5,994 nt of DNA from Acidobacteria bacterium AH-259-L09. GTDB taxonomy: Bacteria; Acidobacteriota; UBA6911; RPQK01. This document shows, piece after piece, positions 5,993-5,994 of the stretch. The notes under the pieces were generated by a model, which saw only the letters and a program-made list of their open reading frames with translations, had not been told where the DNA came from and did no database searches. The position numbers and the translations under genes were made by a program. The stretch spans positions 1 through 5,994 of the forward strand of contig JALLOL010000160.1 in assembly GCA_027717875.1 (NCBI GenBank). The letters are read 5' to 3'. Within the stretch, counting starts at the first letter, position 1. Each line of letters opens with the position of its first letter.

Positions 5993-5994
5993 GC

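Overview
The window holds five complete protein genes in two divergent blocks and no RNA genes. On the minus strand (positions 35-1944) a PlsC-type acyltransferase is followed, with a one-base TAGTG overlap, by an M24 metallopeptidase related to Xaa-Pro aminopeptidase. On the plus strand (2043-5992) lie DNA polymerase I (polA), then an ECF-family sigma factor translationally overlapped by a membrane-anchored zinc-finger anti-sigma factor. The protein set (PlsC, PolA, ECF sigma with a ZAS-type anti-sigma) indicates an ordinary chromosomal segment of a bacterium. Weak Shine-Dalgarno signals and short-unit repeats in the gaps fit Acidobacteriota or another deep-branching Gram-negative group, but this placement is a guess from style and not a demonstrated assignment.

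Layout. 1-41: end of the peptidase gene and a 7-bp tandem repeat. 35-1944: two-gene minus-strand operon. 1945-2042: divergent promoter region of about 98 bp, with a good sigma70-like promoter facing the acyltransferase and an extended -10-like element lying almost on the likely GTG start of polA. 2043-4652: polA. 4653-4850: a 198-bp gap with an ECF-promoter-like element and two opposed arrays of 8-bp repeats that can fold on each other. 4851-5992: sigma/anti-sigma pair, after which the window ends two bases past the stop codon.

Function. The acyltransferase probably makes phosphatidic acid or a related acylated lipid. PolA combines an intact 5' nuclease and an intact polymerase with a 3'-5' exonuclease domain that has lost most of its catalytic residues, so it probably acts in Okazaki-fragment processing and repair without its own proofreading. 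The sigma/anti-sigma pair forms an envelope or redox stress switch and may control its own promoter. I found no evidence of a mobile element, CRISPR array, phage gene or defence system. The most unusual parts are the repeat structures in the gaps and the leaderless-looking polA start; I do not claim a new system here.
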